NCBI GenBank assembly: GCA_021787035.1
Contig: JAJYMM010000248.1
Span: 88,340 to 152,339, forward strand
Length of the DNA: 64,000 bases
Origin: Actinomycetes bacterium
GTDB lineage: Bacteria > Actinomycetota > Acidimicrobiia > Acidimicrobiales > Palsa-688
Direction of reading: 5' to 3'
In this document: in pieces, positions 8,145 through 16,230 of the stretch
How positions within the stretch are numbered: the stretch's first letter is position 1
Layout: every line of letters starts with the position of its first letter
Made by a program: the position numbers and the translations under genes
Notes under the pieces: model-generated
The model's input: only the letters and a program-made list of their open reading frames with translations
Told to the model about the DNA's origin: nothing
Database searches by the model: none

Positions 8145-8816
8145 CTAGAGCCCAGACCCTTTGGCCGAACGCTCCAAGGGGGCCGTGGAGACGAGGACGC
8201 AAGCGACCTCGCGGTCCCTTCGCGACCCGGAGTCCCAACTCCTCGGCGAGGGATAGAGGTAGGTGTAGTAGAGCGAGCTCTCCTTGTACGCCGTGCCGAC
8301 GTATGGCTGGAACTCGTCTAGGCACACAGCGTTGGCGTAGGCCTCGAGAGCCTGCGTGCCTGGGTAGTCCTCGACGAGCGACCCCGCGAAACGCGGAGGC
8401 TTGGCAGGGCAGTGCGGCGCATTCTGGGGGACAGTCGTGCTGTAGGCCAGCACGCAGTACACCTCCTCGGTGTGGGCCTGGTCGCACGGCACCACTGTTA
8501 CCCTGGCAACCTCAAGGTTTGGGTTCGCCTTCGGCGGGACCAGGCACTGTCGGGGCCGAAGGTCGAATACGGGCTCCGTCTCTTCTTTGGGCCTTGAATG
8601 CACGACCCCCTTGGAGGCCGCCCCCGCAGTGTGAGCGCCACAAGCAGACAGGACGCAGGAGGCGACGGTCAGACATGCGCCGAGGAACGCCGTCCGGCGG
8701 GGCCGGTGGGAGCGCGCCCGTCCCGCATTTTGCACGCCCCGATATTGCCTGTTGGCCGGTCGGCCTGCAACGCGAGTTTCTGGATAATCACCAAGGGAAC
8801 TGGCAGGCGTGCACAA
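8145..8816 (-). CDS. Lipoprotein with septum-formation-type domain
   Basis: A protein of up to 223 residues. A basic, Arg-rich start precedes the hydrophobic stretch LGACLTVASCVLSACG, whose LSAC is a lipobox, so it is probably an exported lipoprotein. The mature part has the Cys/aromatic pattern of the septum-formation family (LRPRQCLVPP, TVVPCDQAHTEEVYCVLAY, then AVCLDEFQPYVGTAYKESSL and YYTYLYPSPRSWDSG). A GTG within the Arg-rich region could be the true start. It lies directly upstream of the PAAR-like gene on the same strand, and downstream of the desaturase. Its function is unknown; proximity to a contractile injection system raises the possibility of an envelope-side partner, which is inference only. 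Confidence 0.72.
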   Translation of the reverse strand: MCTPASSLGDYPETRVAGRPANRQYRGVQNAGRARSHRPRRTAFLGACLTVASCVLSACGAHTAGAASKGVVHSRPKEETEPVFDLRPRQCLVPPKANPNLEVARVTVVPCDQAHTEEVYCVLAYSTTVPQNAPHCPAKPPRFAGSLVEDYPGTQALEAYANAVCLDEFQPYVGTAYKESSLYYTYLYPSPRSWDSGSRRDREVACVLVSTAPLERSAKGSGL

Positions 8817-8900
8817 GCCCGATCAGAGCAAGTATGTCATCGCAACCACCAGACCGCCGCGCCGCGGACGTTGTGAGCGCGGCCCGTGGAGGCGGCTGCG

Positions 8901-9710
8901 TCAGACGAGCTCCGGCTCGCGCGCGCCCTCACCCCCATGTGGAGGTGAGCTTGACAAACCCTGCTGGGCCAGCGCTGTGAAGTGCAACTCGTCGTGACGC
9001 ACTTGGAGCCATCCAAGTTTTCGCAAGGCACTTATCACCCACCAGCCGTGGTCCACCTGATGAGGCTTGAACGAGAACTTCGCCGACGTCGGCGCGGCGT
9101 GGTGGTTCGAGTGGAGCCCTTCGCCCCACGCGAGGAGTGCGAGCCACTGGTTGTTGGTCGCTATGCCCGAATAGGGCCGCTTGCCCCACTTGTGGCCAAT
9201 CGCGTTTATCGCTGCGTTGACGAGGAGGTAGCTGACGATGTGGACCGCCGCTGCCACAAGCGCCAGCTGCCAGCCGAGAGCACCAACGAGGATGCCCAGC
9301 CCGACCAGCAAGCCGATAAAGCCGCGGTCAAAAAGCCGGCGGTCCCAGGCATCGACCTTGATGTCGCGGGTGTACTTCCGCAGGGTCTCTGGATCGTGGG
9401 CGGCGTTTCTATAAAGGCCGGCGTTCCACAGTTGGACCTTCCAGTAACCCTCCAGCACCGGCGAATGGGGGTCGCCCAGCACGTCGGTGTAGGCATGGTG
9501 GCGGCGGTGAACGGCTGCCCATTCACGCGGCCTTATGCCCGTCGACAGCCATACGATGGCCCGGCAGGCGAATGCGAGCCCGGATTTCATGGTCACCGCA
9601 CGGTGCGTCACGGTGCGGTGAAGGTACACCGTGGTAAGGAGGAGGGCGAGCTGGCTCGTGAGCAGGCCCACGAGTACGGCGACCAGGACGTGGGGCATTG
9701 TACAAACCAT
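8901..9710 (-). CDS. Membrane fatty-acid (acyl-CoA/acyl-lipid delta-9 type) desaturase
   Basis: A 269-residue integral membrane di-iron desaturase. It has the three histidine clusters of the family: HRTVTH at about residues 31-36, HRRHH at 68-72 and HSNHH near residue 200. Hydrophobic pairs flank them (VLVAVLVGLLTSQLALLL near the N-terminus, GLLVGLGILVGALGWQLALV in the middle). It would introduce a double bond into saturated acyl chains using O2 and reduced ferredoxin or cytochrome, adjusting membrane fluidity. An internal ATG at residue 5 is an alternative start. It is divergent from the PBP4-type gene, with a 49-base shared upstream region. The C-terminal tail after the third box is Ser/Gly/Glu-rich and not conserved. 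Confidence 0.9.
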   Translation of the reverse strand: MVCTMPHVLVAVLVGLLTSQLALLLTTVYLHRTVTHRAVTMKSGLAFACRAIVWLSTGIRPREWAAVHRRHHAYTDVLGDPHSPVLEGYWKVQLWNAGLYRNAAHDPETLRKYTRDIKVDAWDRRLFDRGFIGLLVGLGILVGALGWQLALVAAAVHIVSYLLVNAAINAIGHKWGKRPYSGIATNNQWLALLAWGEGLHSNHHAAPTSAKFSFKPHQVDHGWWVISALRKLGWLQVRHDELHFTALAQQGLSSSPPHGGEGAREPELV

Positions 9711-9759
9711 AGCCGACAGGTTCGCTTTGCAGCGTGCGAGCTTAGACAGCGACTAGTCA

Positions 9760-11379
9760 GTGCTGGTCGGAGCCGCCTTTTTCACCGCGACAGTCTCGCC
9801 TAGGGTTCTTCATGTGCTGGGAGGGCAGCGGCCGGCACCCGCTGGGTTGCGGTCTTGGGTGCTGGCAATGGTCGTTGCCACCTCGGCATCGCCCTCGGTC
9901 CCCGGCGCTGCCCCTAGAGGGACCGCCGCCCTAGAGGCGGCAACCTTGGGGCCCGCCTCTATGGGGCCCGCCTCTATGGGGCCCGCCTCTATGGGGCCCG
10001 CCTCTATGGGGCCCGCCACCAAAGGCCCCGCGACCACGGTTCCTCGTACGACGGTGCCTCTTACGACGCTGGGCAGCGCCGGCGCCTTCGCATTGGAAGA
10101 CGACCGGGCCCTTTGGGCGCAGCTCTCTCAGGCGACCTCGCCGGCAGTCCTCGGCCCCCTGACCGCCAAAGAAAGTTGCGCGGAGGTCGTACAAGGAGGG
10201 CGGGTCATCTTCGAGGACCACCCAGCCCTGCCAGTAGTCCCAGCTTCAAACATGAAGCTCCTGACGGCAGATGCCGTCCTAGCCAGGCTCGGCCCGGAAC
10301 GCAGGTTCTATACAACGGTACTGGCCGCGTCGAGCCCGGTCGCAGGCGTGGTCCACGGTGACATCTACCTCCGCGGAGGCGGTGACCCCTTGCTGCGCCT
10401 CCCGAGCTACGCAGCGGGTTTCGCTCCTGGCGGAGGCGTATATACCGACTTCGCCGCGCTACCGCGTCTTTTGAGGGGCGCCGGGGTGAGGGAAGTCACC
10501 GGTTCGGTGATCGGGGACGCCACGCGCTACGACTCGCTCGCGACCGTACCGGGATGGCCCGCGCGCTACCAGGCACAAGGCGATGTCGGGCCGCTCTCGG
10601 CCCTCGCCCTTGACGACGGCTTCGCACTGGCTGGAACGCCGGTACCCGAAGACAGCCCACCGGCCGTCCAGGCAGCCGGCGTCCTCACGGACATGCTCCG
10701 CCAGGCGGGGATCGAGGTCGGCGGCGTGCCCGGCCAGGGGAGCGCTCCGCCCGGGGCCAAGTCAATCGCGACCCTGGTGTCGCCGCCGCTTCGCTCCGAA
10801 CTGGGAGAGATCCTGCGCGAGAGCGACAACACGGCGATGGAGCTGCTCACCAAGGAGCTCGGCCTCGCCCAGTACGGAAGTGGCTCGACGGCAGCTGGTA
10901 CGAGGGCCGTGAGACAGGACTTGGCCTCGGAAGGCCTTCCCCTGACAGGTTTCGTCAATGCCGATGGGAGCGGCCTTTCATATCGCGACCGGGTCACCTG
11001 CGCGCTCTTGGTGGCAGTGCTCGAGCGCTCGGGTCCGGACGGGCTGTTGGTGCGAGACCTGCCGGTAGCGGGGAGCTCCGGCACCCTCGCTCAGCAAATG
11101 GTGGGTACCCCAGCCGCCGGCCGCGTCCGGGCCAAGACGGGGAACCTGGACGGGGTTGTCGCCCTCTCGGGCTGGGCCTATCCAGAAGGCGCCGGCGCAC
11201 ATGGCGACCCTGCGCTCCATCTGCCCCTCGCCTTCGCTGTCGTGCTAAACGGGCTCTCTTTGTCCTTGCCCGACCCTTTCGCCTTGACGTTCAAGGTCGC
11301 GGAGGACCTGGCGGCGTTCCCACCAGCAAACCCAGCGGCGAACCCACCCGCCAGGGCACCTTCGCAGTCTCGGGCATAG
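9760..11379 (+). CDS. dacB: D-alanyl-D-alanine carboxypeptidase/endopeptidase, PBP4 (peptidase S13) family
   Basis: A 539-residue exported low-molecular-mass penicillin-binding protein that trims or cleaves D-Ala peptide links in peptidoglycan. The three active-site motifs are present: SxxK as S163-N-M-K166, SxN in RESDNTAMEL, and KTG in RVRAKTGNLDGV. A hydrophobic segment (LRSWVLAMVVATSA, about 30-43) is the likely signal peptide. Between it and the catalytic domain lies a low-complexity linker built from repeated GPASM pentapeptides. The start codon is GTG; a downstream start closer to the signal segment is possible. It is followed by a string of small membrane-protein genes on the same strand. 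Confidence 0.9.
   Translation: MLVGAAFFTATVSPRVLHVLGGQRPAPAGLRSWVLAMVVATSASPSVPGAAPRGTAALEAATLGPASMGPASMGPASMGPASMGPATKGPATTVPRTTVPLTTLGSAGAFALEDDRALWAQLSQATSPAVLGPLTAKESCAEVVQGGRVIFEDHPALPVVPASNMKLLTADAVLARLGPERRFYTTVLAASSPVAGVVHGDIYLRGGGDPLLRLPSYAAGFAPGGGVYTDFAALPRLLRGAGVREVTGSVIGDATRYDSLATVPGWPARYQAQGDVGPLSALALDDGFALAGTPVPEDSPPAVQAAGVLTDMLRQAGIEVGGVPGQGSAPPGAKSIATLVSPPLRSELGEILRESDNTAMELLTKELGLAQYGSGSTAAGTRAVRQDLASEGLPLTGFVNADGSGLSYRDRVTCALLVAVLERSGPDGLLVRDLPVAGSSGTLAQQMVGTPAAGRVRAKTGNLDGVVALSGWAYPEGAGAHGDPALHLPLAFAVVLNGLSLSLPDPFALTFKVAEDLAAFPPANPAANPPARAPSQSRA
9948..10022 (+). repeat. 15-bp in-frame tandem repeat encoding GPASM copies
   Basis: Four perfect copies of GGGGCCCGCCTCTAT lie head to tail and a fifth decays into GGGGCCCGCCACC. 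The unit is 15 bp, so copy-number change keeps the PBP4 frame. It encodes the linker between signal peptide and enzyme domain. Confidence 0.97.
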
Positions 11380-11457
11380 TGAATCCCCCGAGCAGTGCCG
11401 CCAGCACGTTCTCCCACTAGTGTGCGCGATCTGGCAGGACCGGTTAGCTTCTATGAG

Positions 11458-11889
11458 ATGCCAGCTCGAACCCCCGCGGGTGGCGAACGGGCCAAGGCCG
11501 GGCCCTCTGAGCTGTTGGACTACGTCCTCGCCTACGCGAAGCAGGAGACCCTCGACCCAGTCGTACGCCAGGCTAAGGCCCTCGGCAAGGGCATTGCCGG
11601 CGCCGTGCTCCTCTCGATCGGGACCGTGCTTCTCGCCGTCGGCTTCCTCCGCGCCCTGCAGGCGCAGTTCGGCAGCACCTCTGCGACCACTACCAGCAGC
11701 GCGGGAAACGCGCTGCGAGCACACGCCCTAGCACCCCTGCTCAGGGCGAGCGCCCCATCGAACCCCTACGGGAGCGGCCACCCGCTCTCTGGTAACTGGT
11801 CCTGGGTCCCTTACATGGGCGGCGTGCTCTTTTGCGTCCTGGTGGCCGTTTTCTGCGTGACGAGGATCCTGCGAGGAGCTAGGCGGTGA
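11458..11889 (+). CDS. Putative holin-superfamily/phage-shock-like membrane protein
   Basis: The chosen ATG gives 143 residues; the frame is open further upstream without a better ribosome site, so the start is uncertain. There are two transmembrane segments (about GIAGAVLLSIGTVLLAVGFL and PYMGGVLFCVLVAVFCVTRI), separated by a Ser/Thr/Ala-rich extracellular loop. The first segment follows an amphipathic stretch (ELLDYVLAYAKQETLDPVVR) resembling actinobacterial putative holin-superfamily proteins. The function is unknown. Its stop overlaps the next gene's GTG, so it is translationally coupled to another small membrane protein. Confidence 0.65.
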   Translation: MPARTPAGGERAKAGPSELLDYVLAYAKQETLDPVVRQAKALGKGIAGAVLLSIGTVLLAVGFLRALQAQFGSTSATTTSSAGNALRAHALAPLLRASAPSNPYGSGHPLSGNWSWVPYMGGVLFCVLVAVFCVTRILRGARR

Positions 11890-12140
11890 AGGCAGCACAC
11901 AGCGTGTCAGGCAATGGCCGTCCCATCGGCAGCGGGCCGGACGGGCGGATAACCGCTGACGACATCCGGACGAAAGCACAGGAACTAGTGGCCGGCGTCG
12001 AAGGCCAGGTCCGCTCCAAGATGCCCTTGGTCGCCTACGCAGCGACGGGAGCGGCGGTTGCCGTGATCGTGGCCGCGTTCCTCCTTGGCAGGAGGAGCGG
12101 GCGGCGGCGTTCCACCTTTGTCGAGATTCGCCGGATGTAG
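11886..12140 (+). CDS. Small single-pass membrane protein
   Basis: An 84-residue protein starting at a GTG that overlaps the preceding stop (GTGA). The soluble N-terminal half (ITADDIRTKAQELVAGVEGQ) is followed by one transmembrane helix (LVAYAATGAAVAVIVAAFLL) and a basic C-terminal tail (GRRSGRRRS), giving an N-out or N-in single-pass protein with a positive cytoplasmic tail. I do not recognise a family. Its coupling to the preceding two-pass protein and the following small protein suggests a shared envelope function. Confidence 0.6.
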   Translation: MKAAHSVSGNGRPIGSGPDGRITADDIRTKAQELVAGVEGQVRSKMPLVAYAATGAAVAVIVAAFLLGRRSGRRRSTFVEIRRM

Positions 12141-12159
12141 CTGGCCCGGTACAGGCGGC

Positions 12160-12393
12160 ATGGACAAGATTTTCTCCTACCTCGTGCGGCGGGGGTTCCG
12201 CCAGGGCCTGCTCGGAGGCGACGCGAAGTGGCTCGCCTTCGGTGCAGCGGCGCTTCTAGCTAGGTCCGCCGTGAAAGCCTTCAGGAAGAAGCCCGACGTA
12301 GTTTTCGCCGAGAAGCTCCGCGCAGGCGAGCGGCTGGTGATCAGCCACGTGCGCCAAAATGGGCGGAATGAAAATCCTGCTCCGCAACCCTAA
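12160..12393 (+). CDS. Small conserved hypothetical protein (DUF-type, hydrophobic)
   Basis: A 77-residue protein from MDKIFSYLVRRGFRQGLLGG through WLAFGAAALLARSAVKAFRK and a C-terminal FAEKLRAGERLVISHV. It has a short hydrophobic segment and many basic residues, suggesting membrane association. The end overlaps the beginning of the ubiquitin-like sulfur-carrier gene by about 26-35 bases in another frame. No function can be assigned. Confidence 0.6.
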   Translation: MDKIFSYLVRRGFRQGLLGGDAKWLAFGAAALLARSAVKAFRKKPDVVFAEKLRAGERLVISHVRQNGRNENPAPQP

Positions 12394-12574
12394 GCGCGAG
12401 CTCGAAGTCGCCGGGCCGCTCCGCGTGCAGGCTCTGCTCGCGAAGCTCGACTTGAAGCGCGAGGCGGTGCTCGTGATCGTGGACGGCACCCTGGTTACAG
12501 GTGACACGGTCGTCGCCCACAGCTCCGAAGTCGAGATCCGCCCCGTCGTTTCTGGCGGAGCGGTAGCGCAGTGA
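12368..12574 (+). CDS. ThiS/MoaD-like ubiquitin-fold sulfur carrier (TtuB-like) with extended C-terminus
   Basis: A 68-residue beta-grasp protein (MKILLRNPKRELEVAGPLRV, QALLAKLDLKREAVLVIVDG, VTGDTVVAHSSEVEIRPVVS). Its pattern is that of ThiS/MoaD/TtuB carriers, which are adenylated and thiocarboxylated on a terminal Gly-Gly. Here the Gly-Gly (residues 63-64) is followed by AVAQ, so the last glycine is not the C-terminus. An in-frame ATG nine bases upstream (MGGMKIL) is an alternative start. The stop overlaps the GTG of the TtuA-like gene, the textbook partner of TtuB in 2-thiolation of tRNA position 54. Use as a carrier would need removal of the last four residues or a mechanism that does not use a free Gly-Gly. 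Confidence 0.75.
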   Translation: MKILLRNPKRELEVAGPLRVQALLAKLDLKREAVLVIVDGTLVTGDTVVAHSSEVEIRPVVSGGAVAQ

Positions 12575-13791
12575 AGTGCCGTAGCTGCCGGGAGCCGGCC
12601 GTTATCGAGTTACGCCGGCACAACGCCGGGTTTTGCGCGCCCTGTTTCCTCACCTACTGCCGCAACCAGGTAGTGCGCGCGGTCGAAGAACACAAGATGA
12701 TCGCCCGTGGGGAGAGGGTCCTGGTGGCCGTTTCGGGAGGCAAGGACTCCCTTGCCCTTTGGGACCTGCTCCTTGACCTCGGCTACCAAGCTGATGGCCT
12801 CTACATCGGGCTGGGCATCGGTGGCTACAGCGAACCCTCCGGCGAATACACGAGGTCCTTCGCCGAGGCGCGCGGGGTGACCCTGGTCGAGGTGGACCTT
12901 CCGGGCGACTTCGGCTACGACATCCGCAGCGGAGCAGCGGCCGACCATCGCGTGCCGTGTTCGGCCTGCGGGCTCTCCAAGCGCCACATCTTCGACCGTG
13001 CGGCAGTGGAGGGGGGCTACGACGTGGTAGCGACTGGGCACAACCTCGATGACGAGGCGGCTGTGCTCTTCGGCAACCTGCTCCACTGGGACGTCGCCTA
13101 CCTGGCTCGCCAGCGGCCGGTTTTACCCGAGAGGGACGGTTTCCCGCGCAAGGTGAAGCCGCTCGTCCGCCTGGCGGAGCGAGAGATGGCCGCGTACTGC
13201 GTTCTGCGAGGGATCGACTACCAAGTCGAGGAGTGCCCGATGTCGGCAGGCAACAGGCACCTCGGCTATAAGGATGCCCTCAATGCGGTCGAGGAGCGCT
13301 CGCCTGGTACCAAAGCAGCCTTTTACCACGGCTTCTTGGAGCACGGTGCCAACTTGGGCGCGGAGATCGGAGAGCGAGAGCGTGAAGGCCTCCGTCCCTG
13401 TTCGAACTGCGGAGCACCGACGGTCGGCGAAATCTGCGCCTTTTGCAAGCTCGTCCGCCGCGCGGGCGGCAACCCCAACCGTCGCATCCCAGTCTCGGCA
13501 GGCCCAGTCTCGGCAGGCCCAGTCTCGGCAGGCCCAGTCTCGGCAGGCCCAGTCTCGACAGGCCCAGTGCCGGCAGGCCCAGTGCCGGCAGGCCCAGTCT
13601 CGGCAGGCCCAGTCTCGGCAGGCCCAGTCTCGGCAGGCCCAGTCTCGGCAGGCCCAGTCTCGGCAGGCCCAGTCTCGGCAGGCCCAGTGCCGGCAGGCCC
13701 AGTCTCGGCAGGCCCAGTGCCGGCAGACGCAGCACTGGCAGACGCAGCACTGGCCACCCCGGCGCCGGGGGCAAAGGAGACCGCGAAGTGA
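12571..13791 (+). CDS. ttuA: tRNA-5-methyluridine(54) 2-sulfurtransferase, TtuA-like, with VSAGP repeat tail
   Basis: A 406-residue PP-loop ATPase of the TtcA/TtuA family. An N-terminal zinc finger (C3, C6, C22, C25) precedes the PP-loop SGGKDS (55-60). Cys130, Cys133 and Cys222 match the [4Fe-4S] ligands described for Thermus TtuA. A second zinc finger has C277, C280, C289 and C292. The enzyme would replace O2 of ribothymidine-54 with sulfur taken from the carrier encoded just upstream. From residue 308 the protein ends in 15 VSAGP-type pentapeptides absent from typical TtuA. The GTG start overlaps the carrier stop and the stop overlaps the TrmI GTG, so carrier, TtuA and TrmI are translationally coupled. 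Confidence 0.9.
   Translation: MKCRSCREPAVIELRRHNAGFCAPCFLTYCRNQVVRAVEEHKMIARGERVLVAVSGGKDSLALWDLLLDLGYQADGLYIGLGIGGYSEPSGEYTRSFAEARGVTLVEVDLPGDFGYDIRSGAAADHRVPCSACGLSKRHIFDRAAVEGGYDVVATGHNLDDEAAVLFGNLLHWDVAYLARQRPVLPERDGFPRKVKPLVRLAEREMAAYCVLRGIDYQVEECPMSAGNRHLGYKDALNAVEERSPGTKAAFYHGFLEHGANLGAEIGEREREGLRPCSNCGAPTVGEICAFCKLVRRAGGNPNRRIPVSAGPVSAGPVSAGPVSAGPVSTGPVPAGPVPAGPVSAGPVSAGPVSAGPVSAGPVSAGPVSAGPVPAGPVSAGPVPADAALADAALATPAPGAKETAK
13492..13731 (+). repeat. 15-bp in-frame tandem repeat (about 15-16 copies) encoding [10 protein letters not shown]
   Basis: Units of GTCTCGGCAGGCCCA and the variant GTGCCGGCAGGCCCA run head to tail, with one unit reading TCGACA. The array is a multiple of three, so gain or loss preserves the TtuA frame. 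Variant units interspersed among perfect ones suggest past slippage plus point mutation. The antisense and +1 frames are also open through the array. Confidence 0.98.
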
Positions 13792-14744
13792 ACGCCGAGG
13801 CCGCCGCGGGCACTGATGGCCGGCTGGCGAGCGGCGGCCCCACCTCTTGTGGCCCCGCGCCGGGTGAAGCCATTGCCCACAATGAGGGGGAAAGCGCGGG
13901 CGGAGCGGCAATCCGGCCGTTCCTCGCCGGAGAGAAGGCGCTCCTTATCGATTCGAAGGGCCGCAGGCACCTTGTCACCCTGCGCCCAGGTGGGCAGTTC
14001 CACACCCACGCCGGCGTGGTCGCCCACGACTGTCTGATCGGGCAGGACGAGGCGGTCACGGTGCGCTCGAGCCACGGTGCGCGCTACCTGGCCGTTCGGC
14101 CAACCCTCGCCGAGGTCGTGCTGGAAATGCCGAGGGGGGCACAGGTCATCTACCCGAAGGACCTTGGCCCGCTGCTCATCATGGCCGATATCTTTCCCGG
14201 CGCCAAGGTGCTAGAGGCCGGGTTGGGTTCGGGGGCGCTGTCTATGGCATTGCTGCGCGCCGGCGCTCATGTGACCGGCTACGAAGTGCGGGAGGACTTC
14301 GCTGCCCGGGCCATCGCCAACGTGACCAGCTTCCTCGGCGAGGAGGTCCTCGGTCGCTACGACGTCGAAGTCCGTGACCTCTACGAAGGCATCACGGAGA
14401 GCGGCCTGGACCGCGTGCTCCTTGACCTGCCTGAACCCTGGAGAGCGGTAGACCACGCGGCCGCGGCGCTCCGTCCGGGGGGCATTTTCATCGCGTACCT
14501 TCCGAGCGTCACCCAGGTGATGGCTCTTCGCGAGGCGCTCCCGCAGGCTGGGTTCGTGCTTGCTGAGACGGTCGAAGTACTCCAGCGTTCATGGCACATC
14601 GAAGGCCAGTCCGTGAGGCCAGACCATCGGATGGTCGCGCACACGGGGTTCCTGACCGCCGCCCGGTCGGCTGGCGAAAGAAGCGCGCGTCCTACCGGCG
14701 ACGGTGCACCTCCCGGAGCGGCCTACGGGCCCGGTGCGCCATGA
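13788..14744 (+). CDS. trmI: tRNA (adenine-58-N1)-methyltransferase TrmI
   Basis: A 318-residue class I SAM methyltransferase. The N-terminal beta domain ([36 protein letters not shown]) is followed by [20 protein letters not shown] and the SAM motif [16 protein letters not shown], then the [16 protein letters not shown] catalytic region. It makes m1A58 in the T loop of tRNA. The GTG start overlaps the TtuA stop as GTGA; the longer frame upstream is only an out-of-frame reading of the TtuA repeat. The first about 40 residues are low-complexity. In Thermus, m1A58 promotes thiolation of position 54, so coupling to TtuA is functionally coherent. TrmI commonly neighbours the proteasome locus in actinobacteria. 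Confidence 0.93.
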   Translation: MNAEAAAGTDGRLASGGPTSCGPAPGEAIAHNEGESAGGAAIRPFLAGEKALLIDSKGRRHLVTLRPGGQFHTHAGVVAHDCLIGQDEAVTVRSSHGARYLAVRPTLAEVVLEMPRGAQVIYPKDLGPLLIMADIFPGAKVLEAGLGSGALSMALLRAGAHVTGYEVREDFAARAIANVTSFLGEEVLGRYDVEVRDLYEGITESGLDRVLLDLPEPWRAVDHAAAALRPGGIFIAYLPSVTQVMALREALPQAGFVLAETVEVLQRSWHIEGQSVRPDHRMVAHTGFLTAARSAGERSARPTGDGAPPGAAYGPGAP

Positions 14745-15931
14745 ACGACTTCGACATCGGCATCCTCGTCGCCGCGGGCCTGGCCGCGTTCGGTGGGTGG
14801 CGGGTGGGGTTCCTCGCACGAGTGTTCTCCTGGCTCGGCCTGGCCGCGGGCATCTACTTCGCAGTTCGCTACCTACCTCGCATCGTGAGCCTCTTCAACG
14901 TGTCGGGTTCTGTGGCCCGCGCCGCGCTGGCCATTGCGGTGCTCTTAGTGCTCGCCTTCGTCGGCCAGGGCCTTGGGCTCATGGTGGGGTCGAGGCTCCA
15001 CTCGGTGCTCCCATTCGGAGGAGCAAGGGCGCTAGACCGTCTGGTTGGGGCGATGCTCGGGGTCGTCGGCGTGCTTGCCCTCGTGTGGCTCCTCGCTCCA
15101 TCGCTCGCCGCCGTCCCTGGCACGTTGTCGCAGCTGACGACCGGCTCCGTCATCGCGCGCTGGGTGAGCAACGAGAGCCGGCGGGCGGGGCTCGACCCGC
15201 CGAACACCCTGCAGGCACTGCGCCGGCTGGTCGGGGAAAATGGGTTCCCGCAGGTGTTCACGACCTTCGGGCCGAGCCAAGATGCGGGCCGGCCGCCGAC
15301 GACGGACCCGCTTTCCCACGCCGTCCTTTCGACTGCGGAAGCATCGACGGTCAAGGTGGAAGGTCAGGCGTGCGGGCGCATCCAGGAAGGAAGCGGCTGG
15401 GCCGTTGCAAACGACCTGGTAGTGACCAACGCACACGTGGTAGCCGGTGAGCCCGCGGGCGCCACTCGCGTGCTCCTGCCAAGCGGTGCCCGCTTGCGGG
15501 CTTCGGTCGTCCTCTACAACCCCAACGTGGACATAGCCCTGCTCAGTGTGCCTGGCCTCTCCGAAACGCCCCTCCCGCTGGCAAGCCCTTCGAGCGGTCA
15601 GAGCGGCGCCGTCCTAGGGCACCCCAATGGCCAGGACAACATCGCAGTCCAGCCGGCGACGGTAGCCGATCAGGTCACTGCCGTCGGGGAGGACCTCTAT
15701 GGCACCCACAAGACGACCCGCCAGGTGTTGGTGCTCGCGGCACGTCTTACCTACGGCGACTCTGGCGCGCCGCTGGTTGACCAAGGGGGCCAGGTGATCG
15801 GGATAGCGTTTGCGATTGCGCCAGACAGACCTACGACGGCCTACGCGCTCAACGCCACGGCCGAACTAACCAAGCTCCTCTCCGAGCCTCGTGCAGGAGC
15901 CGTATCGACGGAGGCCTGCGTCAACGGCTGA
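14741..15931 (+). CDS. marP: MarP-type membrane serine protease (CvpA domain plus trypsin-like domain)
   Basis: A 396-residue protein. Residues 1-120 form a CvpA-like domain with four transmembrane segments (IGILVAAGLAAFGGW, FSWLGLAAGIYFAV, LAIAVLLVLAFVGQGL, VGAMLGVVGVLALVWLL). The periplasmic chymotrypsin-fold protease has the triad His232 (VTNAHVV), Asp264 (NPNVDIALL) and Ser341 (YGDSGAPLV). C211 and a Cys near the C-terminus could form the stabilising disulfide known for MarP. In Mycobacterium tuberculosis the homologue supports acid and oxidative resistance by activating a cell-wall hydrolase. The ATG overlaps the TrmI stop as ATGA, closing the coupled set. Confidence 0.9.
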   Translation: MNDFDIGILVAAGLAAFGGWRVGFLARVFSWLGLAAGIYFAVRYLPRIVSLFNVSGSVARAALAIAVLLVLAFVGQGLGLMVGSRLHSVLPFGGARALDRLVGAMLGVVGVLALVWLLAPSLAAVPGTLSQLTTGSVIARWVSNESRRAGLDPPNTLQALRRLVGENGFPQVFTTFGPSQDAGRPPTTDPLSHAVLSTAEASTVKVEGQACGRIQEGSGWAVANDLVVTNAHVVAGEPAGATRVLLPSGARLRASVVLYNPNVDIALLSVPGLSETPLPLASPSSGQSGAVLGHPNGQDNIAVQPATVADQVTAVGEDLYGTHKTTRQVLVLAARLTYGDSGAPLVDQGGQVIGIAFAIAPDRPTTAYALNATAELTKLLSEPRAGAVSTEACVNG

Positions 15932-15980
15932 CCGACCATCCGGTTGAGCTAGGCGCCGCGCTCGAACCGGAAGCGAGGCA

Positions 15981-15998
15981 AGCGAGGGCACCCTCGCT
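15981..15998. terminator. Short convergent terminator hairpin
   Basis: An 8-bp perfect stem AGCGAGGG / CCCTCGCT with a two-base loop (CA) lies between the convergent marP and ferredoxin genes and is followed by ATTCTT on the plus strand. The ferredoxin stop codon overlaps the stem. The very short loop would open by one or two pairs in RNA. Confidence 0.4.
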
Positions 15999-16230
15999 AT
16001 TCTTCGATGAAGATGCACTCCCCGGGGCACTCCTCCGCGGACTCGCGGGTAGCGTCCTCCATGTCCTCTGGGACAAGCGCCAAGCCTGCGTGCCCACCCG
16101 GGTCATTGAAAATCTTGTCCCCCTCCTTCACGTAGGAGAGGCCGTCGTCGAGCAAGGTGAACACCGCGGGAGCGATCTCCTCGCACAGCCCGTCGCCGGT
16201 GCAAAGATCCTGGTCAATCCAGACCTTCAT
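15997..16230 (-). CDS. Ferredoxin, [3Fe-4S]/[4Fe-4S] single-cluster type
   Basis: A 77-residue acidic ferredoxin (MKVWIDQDLCTGDGLCEEIA ... ECPGECIFIEE). Cysteines are C10, C16, C68 and C72. The first motif is C-x2-D-x2-C rather than C-x2-C-x2-C, the pattern of actinobacterial ferredoxins that hold a [3Fe-4S] cluster or a convertible cluster with Asp13. Such proteins feed electrons to P450s, desaturases or other oxidoreductases. It is divergent from the ARC ATPase gene and convergent to marP, a neighbourhood often seen beside actinobacterial proteasome loci. Confidence 0.9.
   Translation of the reverse strand: MKVWIDQDLCTGDGLCEEIAPAVFTLLDDGLSYVKEGDKIFNDPGGHAGLALVPEDMEDATRESAEECPGECIFIEE

Noticed and set aside
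13443..13787. N-terminal extension of TrmI reading [10 protein letters not shown] repeats
   Set aside because: It is an out-of-frame reading of the TtuA repeat; the GTGA overlap gives the proper start.
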